DNA from: Paraburkholderia rhynchosiae
GTDB taxonomy: Bacteria; Pseudomonadota; Gammaproteobacteria; Burkholderiales; Burkholderiaceae
Length of the DNA: 64,000 nucleotides
Direction: 5' to 3'
NCBI RefSeq assembly: GCF_002879865.1
Contig: NZ_PNXY01000013.1
Location: 124,001-188,000 of the forward strand
In this document: positions 25,456 to 33,866 of the stretch, piece after piece
Layout of the letters: each line of letters starts with the position of its first letter
Position numbering within the stretch: position 1 is the stretch's first letter
The notes under the pieces: generated by a model
What the model saw: the letters and a program-made list of their open reading frames with translations, nothing else
Database searches by the model: none
What the model was told of the DNA's origin: nothing
Made by a program: the position numbers and the translations under genes

Positions 25456-26612
25456 GCGCCGCGCATTGGCTCGCTGCCGCGCCGGCCTATGCGTGCGCGG
25501 CGTGCGCGCTGTTCGGTATCGGTTATACGATGCTGGCGAGCGTGCTGATCGGGCGGTTCTTCGCGCGAGCGGTGGCCGAGCCGTTGAGCTTTCCGCCCGT
25601 CACCATTGTCAAGCCGTTGCACGGCAACGAGCGGGCGCTACTCGATAATCTGTCGAGCTTCTGCACGCAGCGCTACGTGGGCGACGTGCAGTTCCTGTTT
25701 GGCGTACATGACCCCGCGGACGCGGCGTTGCAGGCCGTCGACGAATTACGGCACCTGCATCCGGCAGCGGACATTACGGTGGTCGCCGACGCGCGCCTGT
25801 ACGGCCCAAACCGCAAGATCAGCAACATCATCAATATGCTGCCGCAAGCGCGGCACGACGTACTGGTCTTTGCCGATAGCGACGTGAGCGTCGGTCCCGA
25901 CTATCTGCGCAATATCGTCGGCGAATTGCAGAGGCCCGGTGTGGGGCTCGTGACCTGCGTGTATCGCGGGCAGGCCGAACCCGGCTTCTGGCCGCGGCTC
26001 TCTGCAAAGGCGACCAACTATCAGTTTTTGCCGGGCGTCGTCACCGGTCTCGCGCTCGGTCTTGCGCAGCCATGCTTCGGACAGACGATTGCGATGCGGC
26101 GCCGCACGCTAGAAAAGATCGGCGGCTTCATGCCGTTTGTGCGCTATCTCGCCGAAGACCACGCGATAGGCGAAGCGGTGCGCGCGAGCGGCGAACAAGT
26201 GGCGATCCCGCCGTTTGCGATCGCGCATGCCTGTGTCGAACGCACCGCGACGCAATTGTTCGCGCACGAACTGCGCTGGAGCCGCACGATCCGTAGCATC
26301 GATCCGCTCGGTCATCTGGGCTCTGCGCTGATGCATCCACTCGCGTTTGCGCTGCTCGCGGCGGCGTTTTCTGGCGGCGCGTGGTGGGCATGGCTCATTG
26401 CGGCGCTCGCGGTCTGCGCGCGCTTTGCGCTGAAGCTGCGCGCCGACCGCGCGTTGCGACAGATGCATGGCGGCCTGTGGCTGCTGCCGTTTTGGGATAT
26501 CGTGTCATTTGCGATTTTCGTCGCGAGTTTCTGTTCCTCGCGCGTGACCTGGCGCGGCTTCAGCTTCAACGTGGATGGCGAGGGCCTGTTGTCGGCCGCG
26601 CAAGACGAGTAA
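25452..26612 (+). CDS. hpnI: Hopanoid glycosyltransferase HpnI (GT2, ceramide-glucosyltransferase-like)
   Basis: The 386-residue family-2 glycosyltransferase starts at GTG 25452, overlapping hpnJ by 4 nt. An N-terminal membrane anchor (about 8-30) precedes TIVKPLHGNERALLDN, ADSDVSVGPDY (DxD-type metal/UDP site), a CFGQTIAMRR segment and the HELRWSRTIR motif (Q/RxxRW type). Several C-terminal membrane helices follow. HpnI adds GlcNAc to bacteriohopanetetrol. Canonical length and coupling to hpnJ make this the likelier true HpnI, but a second, longer homologue lies at 30609 and the two roles could be swapped. Confidence 0.8.
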   Translation: MSAAHWLAAAPAYACAACALFGIGYTMLASVLIGRFFARAVAEPLSFPPVTIVKPLHGNERALLDNLSSFCTQRYVGDVQFLFGVHDPADAALQAVDELRHLHPAADITVVADARLYGPNRKISNIINMLPQARHDVLVFADSDVSVGPDYLRNIVGELQRPGVGLVTCVYRGQAEPGFWPRLSAKATNYQFLPGVVTGLALGLAQPCFGQTIAMRRRTLEKIGGFMPFVRYLAEDHAIGEAVRASGEQVAIPPFAIAHACVERTATQLFAHELRWSRTIRSIDPLGHLGSALMHPLAFALLAAAFSGGAWWAWLIAALAVCARFALKLRADRALRQMHGGLWLLPFWDIVSFAIFVASFCSSRVTWRGFSFNVDGEGLLSAAQDE

Positions 26613-26711
26613 CGATGAATGTCAGGTTAATGCAGCAATGATCCGCAGTTTCGTCGAACCGAAGGATGAACGGCAATGTGCGTATGCGGCACGCCTGCAC
26701 GAGGTGTCCGC

Positions 26712-27773
26712 ATGATGAAGCATCTAGGCCGCGTGGCCGCGCTGGCGGGTCTGCTGGCTTCGCTATGGCTCGTCTGGCACGACAACCCGGGTGCAGTGCT
26801 CGGCGCGTTGCGTGCCGCCGGCGCGGGTCTCGCGCTCGCGGCGCTCGTGCATCTGCTGCCGATGCTCGCCAATGCTTGCGACTGGCGCTCGCTGATTCGC
26901 GGTGCGAACCGGCCGGGCATCCTCAACATGCTGCATCTGGTGTGGGTGCGAGAATCCGTCAATAGCATGCTGCCGGTCGCGCGTATTGGCGGCGAAGTGG
27001 TGTCGTTTCGCATGCTCAAACGCTGGGGCGTACGGCCGTCGACGGCGGTGGGCAGCATCATCGCCGACATGCAGCTCACAGTCATCAGCCAGTTGCTCTT
27101 CACGATGGTCGGCATCGGCTTTCTGTTCGCGCATGCGCACTCGGGCACGCTGCGGCTCGCCGGGCAACTGGCGTGGGGCGTGGTCGTGCTGACGCCGCTT
27201 CTCGTAGTGTTTGCGCTGGTGCAGCATGCGAGTCCGTTTGAGCGCATGACGCGGGTGCTCAATCGCGTGACGAGCGGCAAGCTTGCGGCGCTCGTCGGAC
27301 AATCGGCGCAGATCGATCAGGCCATCAAGCTGATCTGGCGGCGCCGCGGCGTGGTGCTGCGCTATCTCTTCTTCTGGCAGCCGCTGCAGTGCTTTCTGAC
27401 CTCATTGGAAATCTGGCTCGCACTGTATTTTCTCGGCACGCCGGTCACGCTTGTCGAAGCCGTGGTGATCGAGTCGTTGATCCAGGCAATCAGCAGCGCG
27501 GCGTTCTTCGTACCGGGCGGTCTCGGCGTGCAGGAGGGCGGCTTCGTCCTGATTGGAGGCGCTCTGGGCCTCGATCCATCGACATGTCTCGCGCTTGCCG
27601 GCGCACGGCGGATTCGCGATCTGCTGATGTTCGTGCCGGGGCTGATCGCGTGGCAGTTCGCGGAGGCGTCCAACCGTGCGCCCGCGCAACATTCAACGCG
27701 ACGCTCAGGTCGTCACTCGGGGCCGGCGCAACTCGCGGAAGGCAGCGTCGCCAGTGAAACGAACCGCCGCTAG
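26712..27773 (+). CDS. hpnL: Hopanoid-associated integral membrane protein HpnL (LPG-synthase/flippase-like)
   Basis: The protein has 353 residues from ATG 26712 (GAGGTG upstream); an ATG at 26676 would add 12 residues without a good ribosome site. It has about 7-8 transmembrane helices and the UPF0104/lysylphosphatidylglycerol-synthase transmembrane fold. Conserved pieces include RESVNSMLPVARIGGE and AFFVPGGLGVQEGGF. HpnL is linked to hopanoid clusters and may move or tether modified hopanoids. It lies 100 nt after hpnI and converges with the sensor kinase, overlapping its stop by 4 nt. Confidence 0.83.
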   Translation: MMKHLGRVAALAGLLASLWLVWHDNPGAVLGALRAAGAGLALAALVHLLPMLANACDWRSLIRGANRPGILNMLHLVWVRESVNSMLPVARIGGEVVSFRMLKRWGVRPSTAVGSIIADMQLTVISQLLFTMVGIGFLFAHAHSGTLRLAGQLAWGVVVLTPLLVVFALVQHASPFERMTRVLNRVTSGKLAALVGQSAQIDQAIKLIWRRRGVVLRYLFFWQPLQCFLTSLEIWLALYFLGTPVTLVEAVVIESLIQAISSAAFFVPGGLGVQEGGFVLIGGALGLDPSTCLALAGARRIRDLLMFVPGLIAWQFAEASNRAPAQHSTRRSGRHSGPAQLAEGSVASETNRR

Positions 27774-29218
27774 GCAGCCGGCTGCAACCGTTCATCAGGG
27801 GCGGCCGCGTAAGCGGGAAACGACACCTCCACCGTGAGGCCGCGCTTGCCGAGGCCGCTATCGAAATGCACGCTTCCGCCGAAATGTTCGGCGATGCGCA
27901 CGACAATCGACAGGCCCAGGCCGCTGCCGGTCGCCTGATTGCCGGTCGCGCGGAAAAAACGATTCGCCAGACGAGCCAGGTCGGCCGGCTCAACGCCGGG
28001 GCCGTCGTCGCGCACGCTTACCAGAACGCGCTCGTGCGCCGGGTCTTTCTCAGGGTTTTCGAGGCGCTGCACCGCGACCTCGATGCTGCCGCCTTCACTC
28101 CCATACTTGATGGCGTTATCCAGCAGATTGTCGAACAGGATGCCGATGAGCACTGGCTCGGCGTCTATCTCCGCACGCATATCGCAATTCAGCGTCACGC
28201 GGATGTTTTTTTGCTGGGCGTTGCCCGCATTCGCCAGCAATGCGCTCTTCGCGGCGGCGCCGGGCGCGAGCGGCGCGGTCGACATTTTCTCGTGCATGTC
28301 CAGCCGCGCGAGCAGCAGCAACTGCTCGGCAAGCCGCGCGCTGCGATCCACGCCTTGCACGACGCGCTCCATCGCCAGCCGTTGCCGCGCGGCATCCGGT
28401 TCAGCTAGCGCGACTTGCGCCTGGACCTTGATCGCGGCGAGCGGCGTCTTCAGTTCGTGGGCCGCGTCGGCGGTAAAGGCGCGTTCTCGTTCGAGCGAAT
28501 GCAGCAGGCGCGACAGCAGCAGGTTGATCGCATCGACGAGCGGCCGTACTTCGGTCGGCGCGCGGCCAATGTCGACAGGCTCGAGGCGGTTGATGTCGCG
28601 CGAACGGATCGCCTCGGAGAGCGTGCGCAGCGGCGCAAGACTCCAGCCGATGCTCGACCAGACCAGCAGCGCGAGCACCGGCAGCGCGATCAGCGCAGGG
28701 CGCGCGATGCCGCTCGCGACGCCGCTTACCAGATCGCTGCGTGTATTGGCCGGCTCGAACACGCGTACCGTGTGGCCTAACGCGGTATCGCGCAGCGTGA
28801 ACGAGTGGTAAATCTGCCCGCCCAGCATGACGTCTTGTGCCCCCGTGAGGGGCGGCAGCGGCAGGTCCCATGCGTTGAGCGCATGCAAGGGCGGGCTGCC
28901 CGCAATCACCTGACCGTTGCGCGCGCGCACCTGGAACAACGCGTCGCGCGGCAGTGAGTCGTCGTCATCGCTGTTGTTCGCGCCCGTTTCGCCGCCTCTC
29001 TCTTCCTCGCGCACATCGATGCGCGCATTGGCGAGCGTGGCAAGATTCGACTGATCGAGCAGCGCGAGCATCTGTGCGAGTTCGGTAAGGCGTGCCTCTT
29101 CCCATTCCGCGACTTCGCGCGTGGCCTGACGATAGCTCGACGCGAGCGCGATTGCCCAGACCAGCGCGATGCTGCCGAGCACGAGCAGCATGAGGCGCCG
29201 GCGAATGGATGCGCCCAT
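27770..29218 (-). CDS. Sensor histidine kinase (QseC/PmrB-like)
   Basis: The 482-residue kinase has TM1 about 8-29, a periplasmic domain about 30-170, TM2 about 171-193, an H-box with His254 (DAAHELKTPLAA), an N-box (FDNLLDNAIKYG) and G-boxes (DDGPGVEPADL, GSGLGLSIV). The periplasmic domain contains a dense acidic patch (residues 71-88, EEER...DDDDS), as in cation- or peptide-sensing PhoQ/PmrB-type kinases. It is encoded directly after its response regulator with no gap. Its position inside the hopanoid cluster and the matching boxes suggest it controls hopanoid tailoring. Confidence 0.92.
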   Translation of the reverse strand: MGASIRRRLMLLVLGSIALVWAIALASSYRQATREVAEWEEARLTELAQMLALLDQSNLATLANARIDVREEERGGETGANNSDDDDSLPRDALFQVRARNGQVIAGSPPLHALNAWDLPLPPLTGAQDVMLGGQIYHSFTLRDTALGHTVRVFEPANTRSDLVSGVASGIARPALIALPVLALLVWSSIGWSLAPLRTLSEAIRSRDINRLEPVDIGRAPTEVRPLVDAINLLLSRLLHSLERERAFTADAAHELKTPLAAIKVQAQVALAEPDAARQRLAMERVVQGVDRSARLAEQLLLLARLDMHEKMSTAPLAPGAAAKSALLANAGNAQQKNIRVTLNCDMRAEIDAEPVLIGILFDNLLDNAIKYGSEGGSIEVAVQRLENPEKDPAHERVLVSVRDDGPGVEPADLARLANRFFRATGNQATGSGLGLSIVVRIAEHFGGSVHFDSGLGKRGLTVEVSFPAYAAAPDERLQPAA

Positions 29219-29878
29219 TTACTCTTTCTCCACCACGTAGCCGATATTGCGCACGGTGCGGATCAGCTTTGCGCCGAGCTTCTTGCGCAGGTTCGAGACA
29301 TGCACCTCGATTGCATTGCTTTCGATTTCTTCCTGCCATCCATACAGGCTCTCTTCAAGACGCGAGCGGGACTGAGGAATGCCCTGGTTGGCCAGCAATT
29401 GCATGAGGATTGCCCATTCGCGCGACGTGAGGGACACGCGTGTGCCGGCGACTTCAACCGTTTGCGCCACCGGATTGACCGACAGGTCCTGATAGCGGAT
29501 GACTTCGACGCTGCGGCCTTGCGCGCGACGCAGCAAGGCACGGCAACGGGCGATCAGTTCGGTCAGGTCGAAGGGCTTGCCGAGATAATCGTCGGCGCCC
29601 GCTTCGAGACCGCCGACGCGGTCGACCACGGTGCCGCGCGCCGTCAGCACGAGCACCGGCACGTCCTTGCCGGCGTCGCGCAGCCGTTTGAGCAGGTCCA
29701 TGCCCGGCACGCGCGGCAGCCCAAGATCGAGCAGCACCAGCTCATAGCTGGTGGTGTCGAGCGCAAGACTGGCCTTGTGACCGTCGCGCGCCCAGTCGAC
29801 AGTGAAACCCGCTTGACGCAAACCTGCTTCGATACCGCAGCCGATCAGGTCGTCGTCTTCTACGAGGAGTACACGCAT
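29219..29878 (-). CDS. OmpR-family response regulator (QseB/PmrA-like)
   Basis: The protein has 219 residues from the ATG at 29878 (MRVLLVEDD); upstream in-frame starts would add an unlikely 31-residue leader. The receiver domain has Asp51 as phosphoacceptor and Lys101; the C-terminal winged helix (about 125-217) ends RTVRNIGYVVEKE. QseB, PmrA and TctD belong to this subgroup and often bind CTTAAG direct repeats. Two such boxes occur, 117 nt before its own start (29995) and before hpnJ (23898). The kinase gene follows immediately, so the two form one operon. Confidence 0.92.
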   Translation of the reverse strand: MRVLLVEDDDLIGCGIEAGLRQAGFTVDWARDGHKASLALDTTSYELVLLDLGLPRVPGMDLLKRLRDAGKDVPVLVLTARGTVVDRVGGLEAGADDYLGKPFDLTELIARCRALLRRAQGRSVEVIRYQDLSVNPVAQTVEVAGTRVSLTSREWAILMQLLANQGIPQSRSRLEESLYGWQEEIESNAIEVHVSNLRKKLGAKLIRTVRNIGYVVEKE

Positions 29879-29994
29879 GAGGCATAAATTCCGTTGGATG
29901 CTTTTAAGCGTTGCAGCAGGCATACCGCGGCGTACCAAGCCGCAACGTCGAAGTTTGACCATGCTGTTCATTAACTGCTTTATACCGCTTTTTG

Positions 29995-30027
29995 CTTAAG
30001 GTTTCCTTCAGCTTGGCCCGATACTAT
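29995..30027 (+). promoter_or_regulatory. PmrA/QseB-box-like promoter before the hpnK operon
   Basis: The same 17-mer CTTAAGGTTTCCTTCAG (29995-30011) is found as at 23898, again 10 nt before a -10-like hexamer, here TACTAT (30022-30027). It points right, toward the genes at 30234-32829, giving a leader of about 200 nt. It also lies in the divergent regulator's upstream region, so it could take part in autoregulation. Confidence 0.65.
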
Positions 30028-30233
30028 CGCCCAACAGCTTTCTGCCGTCGGTGACATGAACGCGCGGCGCCGCGTTTCGTTGTCGGTCCGTCGAAACGCA
30101 ATCGTAACGACATCGGTGAAATGCGCGGCGGCCGCGTTCAGTTTTCCTTTGCGCTGAAGATTGACGCGAATGTTAGGCGTCAATTGCGTGCGCCGACCCG
30201 CGCAATGCTTTCATCCGGCCACGAGACCTCGCC

Positions 30234-30596
30234 ATGAAGCCAGTCACCGTCGATATGCTGCGCGCTCACCTGATGGTGGCCTCGCTCACGGCTCTCGCCG
30301 CGGACGTGCTCGCATGCGCGACGGCGCTTCTGGTGCCCGGCGCGCAGTACCTGTTCGTCTCCGCAGCTTTTCGCCTGATCGCACTCGCCGTCATGGCAAG
30401 TGGCGTGATTGTCACGCGCCAGTTCGCGCACGCCGCGTTTGAGCTTGCCGTCGAAGGCCGTCATGTGAGCGTTGCGGGCCGTATTGCCGGCGAGTACGCA
30501 AGGCCTGTCGCCCTCGCGTCGAATTGCCCGCGGCTGTGGCTCGTCATTCTTCATCTGCGTCTGACGGGCAAACCGTTCATTCTGACCGTGCACTGA
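30234..30596 (+). CDS. Small membrane protein at the head of the hpnK operon
   Basis: The 120-residue protein has two or three hydrophobic helices (about 12-34, 38-60 and weakly 95-110) and a positively charged middle. I do not recognise the family. It begins 12 codon-distances short of nothing else: the glycosyltransferase gene starts 12 nt after its stop, so the two are almost certainly co-transcribed from the PmrA-box promoter. Possible roles are a regulator or accessory subunit of the hopanoid glycosyltransferase. Confidence 0.65.
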   Translation: MKPVTVDMLRAHLMVASLTALAADVLACATALLVPGAQYLFVSAAFRLIALAVMASGVIVTRQFAHAAFELAVEGRHVSVAGRIAGEYARPVALASNCPRLWLVILHLRLTGKPFILTVH

Positions 30597-30608
30597 CGGA
30601 ACCCGTGA

Positions 30609-31970
30609 ATGACTGCGCATGCATTGACCGTATGCCAATGGATTCTGCTGGCCGGCTGCATCGGCGCGTCGCTGTATGTGACGACGGCCGCGGTGGCAAT
30701 GCCGTTCTTCACGCTGCGCCGCGATGCTGTTTCGCGCTTTGCGCATCTTGCACAAACCGTCCGCGCGGTCGATCCCGCGGGTCTCGTGCACCGCGCGGAC
30801 ATCGACGCGGCAGGCTCGGTTTCGCTGTATCCGTTCGCGCATGCCGGCGTGACTGTGCTCAAGCCGCTTTGCGGCGCCGAGCCGCGTCTCTATGAAAACC
30901 TTCGGACGTTTTGCGAGCAGCGTCACGGGCATTTTCAACTCGTGCTCGGCGTGTCTTCTCCCGACGATCCCGCGATCGCTGTCGCGCGCCGTTTGCAGGC
31001 TGCGTATCCGGCGCTCGACATCGAACTCGCCGTCGATACGCGCGTGCACGGCAGCAACCTCAAGGTCAGCAATCTGATCAACATGGCCGAGCGCGCGCGC
31101 CATGACGTGATCGTGATCGCTGACAGCGATATTGCCGTCGAAGCGGATTATCTCGACAGCGTGGCCGCGCCGCTCGCCGACCCGCGCGTGGGCGTCGTCA
31201 CGTGTCTTTATGTGGCGCAGGGCGTGGGCGGCTTGTGGCCGCGCGTGGGCGCGCTCTTCATCAACGAATGGTTCGCACCTTCGGTGCGCGTCGCGCATGT
31301 GGCCGGCTCGCGCCGCTTCGGCTTCGGCGCCACGCTCGCTTTGCGGCGCGCGACGCTCCAACGCATCGGCGGTTTCGAGGCCCTGAGAAACTGTCTCGCG
31401 GACGACTACTGGCTCGCCGAACACGTGCGCGCGCTGGGACTGCGAACCGTGCTCTCGCGAGTGATGGTCGCCACCGACGTGATCGAACCGACGTTTGCCG
31501 CGCTATGGCAACGCGAGACGCGCTGGCTGCGGACCATACGTTCGGTCAATCCGCTCGGCTTCGCGTTTCTGTTCATCACGTTTCCGACGCCCTGGCTCGT
31601 TGCCGGCGTGTGGCTCACAGGCGTATTGGCGGCAGGCGGGAACGGTGGTCCGCATGGCTGGGCGGCGCTCGTGAGCGCGGCGAGTACGGCTGCTGGATTC
31701 ACCGCGCGTCTCGTGCTGCACGCGCGTGCAGCGCGTCAGGAGAGTGCATTGGGCCGCGCGTTCTCGGGCGCGTTTGGGCGCGGGTTCTGGCGCGATCTGC
31801 CGCTCGTGCCGTTGCGCGACACGTTGCTCGCATTGCAATGGGTCGCCGGCGCTTTCGGTTCTCATGTGATGTGGCGCGGCGCGCGTGTGCCGGTTGAAGG
31901 TTCACATTCGGCGGCACGCCGTGAGCGGCTGCGCGTGATGGACGTCATGGAGGCATCCGATGGCCGCTAA
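30609..31970 (+). CDS. HpnI-like hopanoid glycosyltransferase (GT2), second copy
   Basis: The 453-residue GT2 enzyme has an N-terminal membrane helix (about 10-33), a long insertion (about 36-75), then VTVLKPLCGAEPRLYENL, IADSDIAVEADY (DxD), FGFGATLALRR, NCLADDYWL and RETRWLRTIRSVNP, plus C-terminal helices. It is homologous to the enzyme at 25452 but about 65 residues longer. It overlaps hpnK by 11 nt. HpnI, HpnK and HpnJ act in sequence (GlcNAc transfer, deacetylation, cyclitol formation), so having two HpnI-type enzymes is surplus; one may use a different sugar or acceptor. Confidence 0.82.
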   Translation: MTAHALTVCQWILLAGCIGASLYVTTAAVAMPFFTLRRDAVSRFAHLAQTVRAVDPAGLVHRADIDAAGSVSLYPFAHAGVTVLKPLCGAEPRLYENLRTFCEQRHGHFQLVLGVSSPDDPAIAVARRLQAAYPALDIELAVDTRVHGSNLKVSNLINMAERARHDVIVIADSDIAVEADYLDSVAAPLADPRVGVVTCLYVAQGVGGLWPRVGALFINEWFAPSVRVAHVAGSRRFGFGATLALRRATLQRIGGFEALRNCLADDYWLAEHVRALGLRTVLSRVMVATDVIEPTFAALWQRETRWLRTIRSVNPLGFAFLFITFPTPWLVAGVWLTGVLAAGGNGGPHGWAALVSAASTAAGFTARLVLHARAARQESALGRAFSGAFGRGFWRDLPLVPLRDTLLALQWVAGAFGSHVMWRGARVPVEGSHSAARRERLRVMDVMEASDGR

Positions 31971-32829
31971 GCCGCGCGCCGCTGAGCCGCGCGCCGCTGA
32001 TCTGCCCACCCCCAGGCCGCGTGCGCTGATCGTCACCGCCGACGACTTCGGCCTGCATCCGCGTGTGAATCTGGCGGTGGAGCGGGCGCACTGCGACGGC
32101 GTGCTGACGGCCACGAGCCTCATGGTCGGCGCGCCCGCCGCAAGCGACGCGGTGGCGCGAGCCCGCGCGTTGCCGCACTTGCGCGTGGGCCTGCATCTGG
32201 TGCTCGCGGATGGCGACCCCGTCCTGCCGCGTGCCGGCATTGGCGCATTGCTCGACGAGCATGGCCGCTTCGGCAGCAATATGGTGCGCGACGGCGTACG
32301 GTTCTTCTTGTTACCGCATGTGCGCAAACAGCTTGCCCGCGAAATTCGCGCACAGTTCGAGGCGTTTGCAAAGACCGGGCTCACGCTCGACCATGTCAAC
32401 ACGCACAAGCATTTCCATTTACATCCGACGGTGCTTGGTTTGATTCTCGAAATCGGCCGCGAATTCGGCATGAAGGCGATGCGTTTGCCGTTCGAAGCGA
32501 ATGCGCCGCTGTGGCTGAGACCGTGGGTCGCGCAGATGAGGGCGCGGCTCGACGGCGCGGGCGTTCTGCACAACGATTATGTGGTTGGCATCGACCACAG
32601 CGGCCGCATGGATGAAGCCGCGTGGCTTGCAGCGCTCGCTTGTCTTGCGGACGGGGTCGGGGAAATTTACTGCCATCCGGCTGTTGCCGGCGAACGCGTA
32701 TTGAGTCGCGGTATGCGAGAGTATCGGCATGCCGATGAACTGCAGGCGTTGCTCTCGCCGAACGTCGCTCACGCTATTCGAGGCCTCGGCGCAAAGCTGG
32801 GCGGATTCACCGATGTGCTGAGCCGATAA
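31960..32829 (+). CDS. hpnK: Hopanoid biosynthesis deacetylase HpnK (YdjC family)
   Basis: The 289-residue YdjC/ChbG-like deacetylase has the metal-binding Asp pair and histidines of the family: VTADDFGLHPRVN near the start, GLHLVLADG, and HVNTHKHFHLHP. HpnK removes the acetyl group from GlcNAc-bacteriohopanetetrol before HpnJ acts. The ATG at 31960 lies inside the end of the glycosyltransferase gene. Codons 5-14 hold a perfect tandem 15-bp duplication (31971-31985 and 31986-32000) coding a Pro-Arg-Ala-Ala-Glu/Asp repeat, apparently a recent expansion. Confidence 0.9.
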   Translation: MAAKPRAAEPRAADLPTPRPRALIVTADDFGLHPRVNLAVERAHCDGVLTATSLMVGAPAASDAVARARALPHLRVGLHLVLADGDPVLPRAGIGALLDEHGRFGSNMVRDGVRFFLLPHVRKQLAREIRAQFEAFAKTGLTLDHVNTHKHFHLHPTVLGLILEIGREFGMKAMRLPFEANAPLWLRPWVAQMRARLDGAGVLHNDYVVGIDHSGRMDEAAWLAALACLADGVGEIYCHPAVAGERVLSRGMREYRHADELQALLSPNVAHAIRGLGAKLGGFTDVLSR

Positions 32830-33004
32830 CTGATGGATGGCCCGGTACGTGGCTCGGCATTGTTTGCGTGACCTGCGCGGGCATCAAGAGACTTGACACG
32901 GTGGCCTTGTACTAGCGTGCGCACCAGGGACTGGAGAATTCGAAGCGAAGGGCGGCCATAGCCGCCTCATGTCTGGCATTAAACGGCGACGACCAACCGA
33001 ACCG

Positions 33005-33853
33005 CTACGAAGCATCGGCAACATGGCACGCGTGATCGAGCAAGCCTTCGGCTGAGCCGCTGCCGTTGTCTACGTCGAGGCCGCTATTCACGACGAGCCA
33101 GCCGTCTTTTGCAGCCGACGGTCCCGCGCCCGTCACGAGGATCGTTTGCATGGCCATCGCATCTGAGCCCGGGTTATCGCGCGAAACGAGGCGAAATGGA
33201 TCGCTCGCGCTGGTCAGTGCGGTGACGCGCATGATCCGGTAACGGCTGCTGTTTAGCGTGTCCCAATGCCACTCACCGGGCGCGTCTTTCGCATGACGCG
33301 CGAGCGCGTCCGTGATATCGCTTCGCATGCAGTCGATGTGAATATGCAACTGGTTCTGCGAGCGGCGATATTGCGAGTTGATTTCGAGCCCCAATTGATT
33401 ATCCGGCAGCGTTCGTTTGACCGATTGATTGACGTAAGTCCGCGCGGCCCACGCGTCGGTCCAATAGTTTTGCGCGTGCGGCGCCAGCACGAGCGGACTT
33501 TCGATACCGCTGATGCGATCTGTCGGAATCAGCAGATACTGCGAGCGTCCGACGATATCCTTCAGGATTGCATAGTGTTTGTCGAGATCGACAGCCGTGC
33601 ATTGGCCCGGCGTGCCGGTCGCCTGTTGCGACGGCACGCAGCGCAACTCGACGATTTTCCACAACGCGTTCGAATCGACACCGGCAAGGCGTGCGCATCC
33701 TGCAGCGGCGAGCGCAATCGCCAGTGCCGCGGCTACTCGGCGGGCGTAACGCGCGCCGTTGTACAGTCGCGCGCGGTGATGAGATTCGGAAAGCGAATAC
33801 GTATTGGTAAGTGTCTTGGTCGACGGGCGGTGCAAGGCTTTTCTTAACGGCAT
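33005..33853 (-). CDS. cdh: CDP-diacylglycerol diphosphatase
   Basis: The 282-residue protein matches the Cdh family: ALWKIVELRCVP, YLLIPTDRISGIESP, NYWTDAWAAR and the HIT-like catalytic segment SQNQLHIHIDCMR. It hydrolyses CDP-diacylglycerol to phosphatidate and CMP. The N-terminus has a positively charged leader and a hydrophobic segment ending in AAAGC (about residues 49-53), a lipobox-like site, so it is probably membrane-anchored at the periplasmic face. A start further in is possible, since the first 35 residues look too long for a signal peptide. It converges with hpnK. Confidence 0.88.
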   Translation of the reverse strand: MPLRKALHRPSTKTLTNTYSLSESHHRARLYNGARYARRVAAALAIALAAAGCARLAGVDSNALWKIVELRCVPSQQATGTPGQCTAVDLDKHYAILKDIVGRSQYLLIPTDRISGIESPLVLAPHAQNYWTDAWAARTYVNQSVKRTLPDNQLGLEINSQYRRSQNQLHIHIDCMRSDITDALARHAKDAPGEWHWDTLNSSRYRIMRVTALTSASDPFRLVSRDNPGSDAMAMQTILVTGAGPSAAKDGWLVVNSGLDVDNGSGSAEGLLDHACHVADAS

Positions 33854-33866
33854 CTTTTAATCGGAG

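Noticed and set aside
32951..32966. GGCGGC-CATA-GCCGCC hairpin between hpnK and cdh as a terminator
   Set aside because: Only 6 bp and no T-run on either strand; could be incidental in GC-rich DNA.
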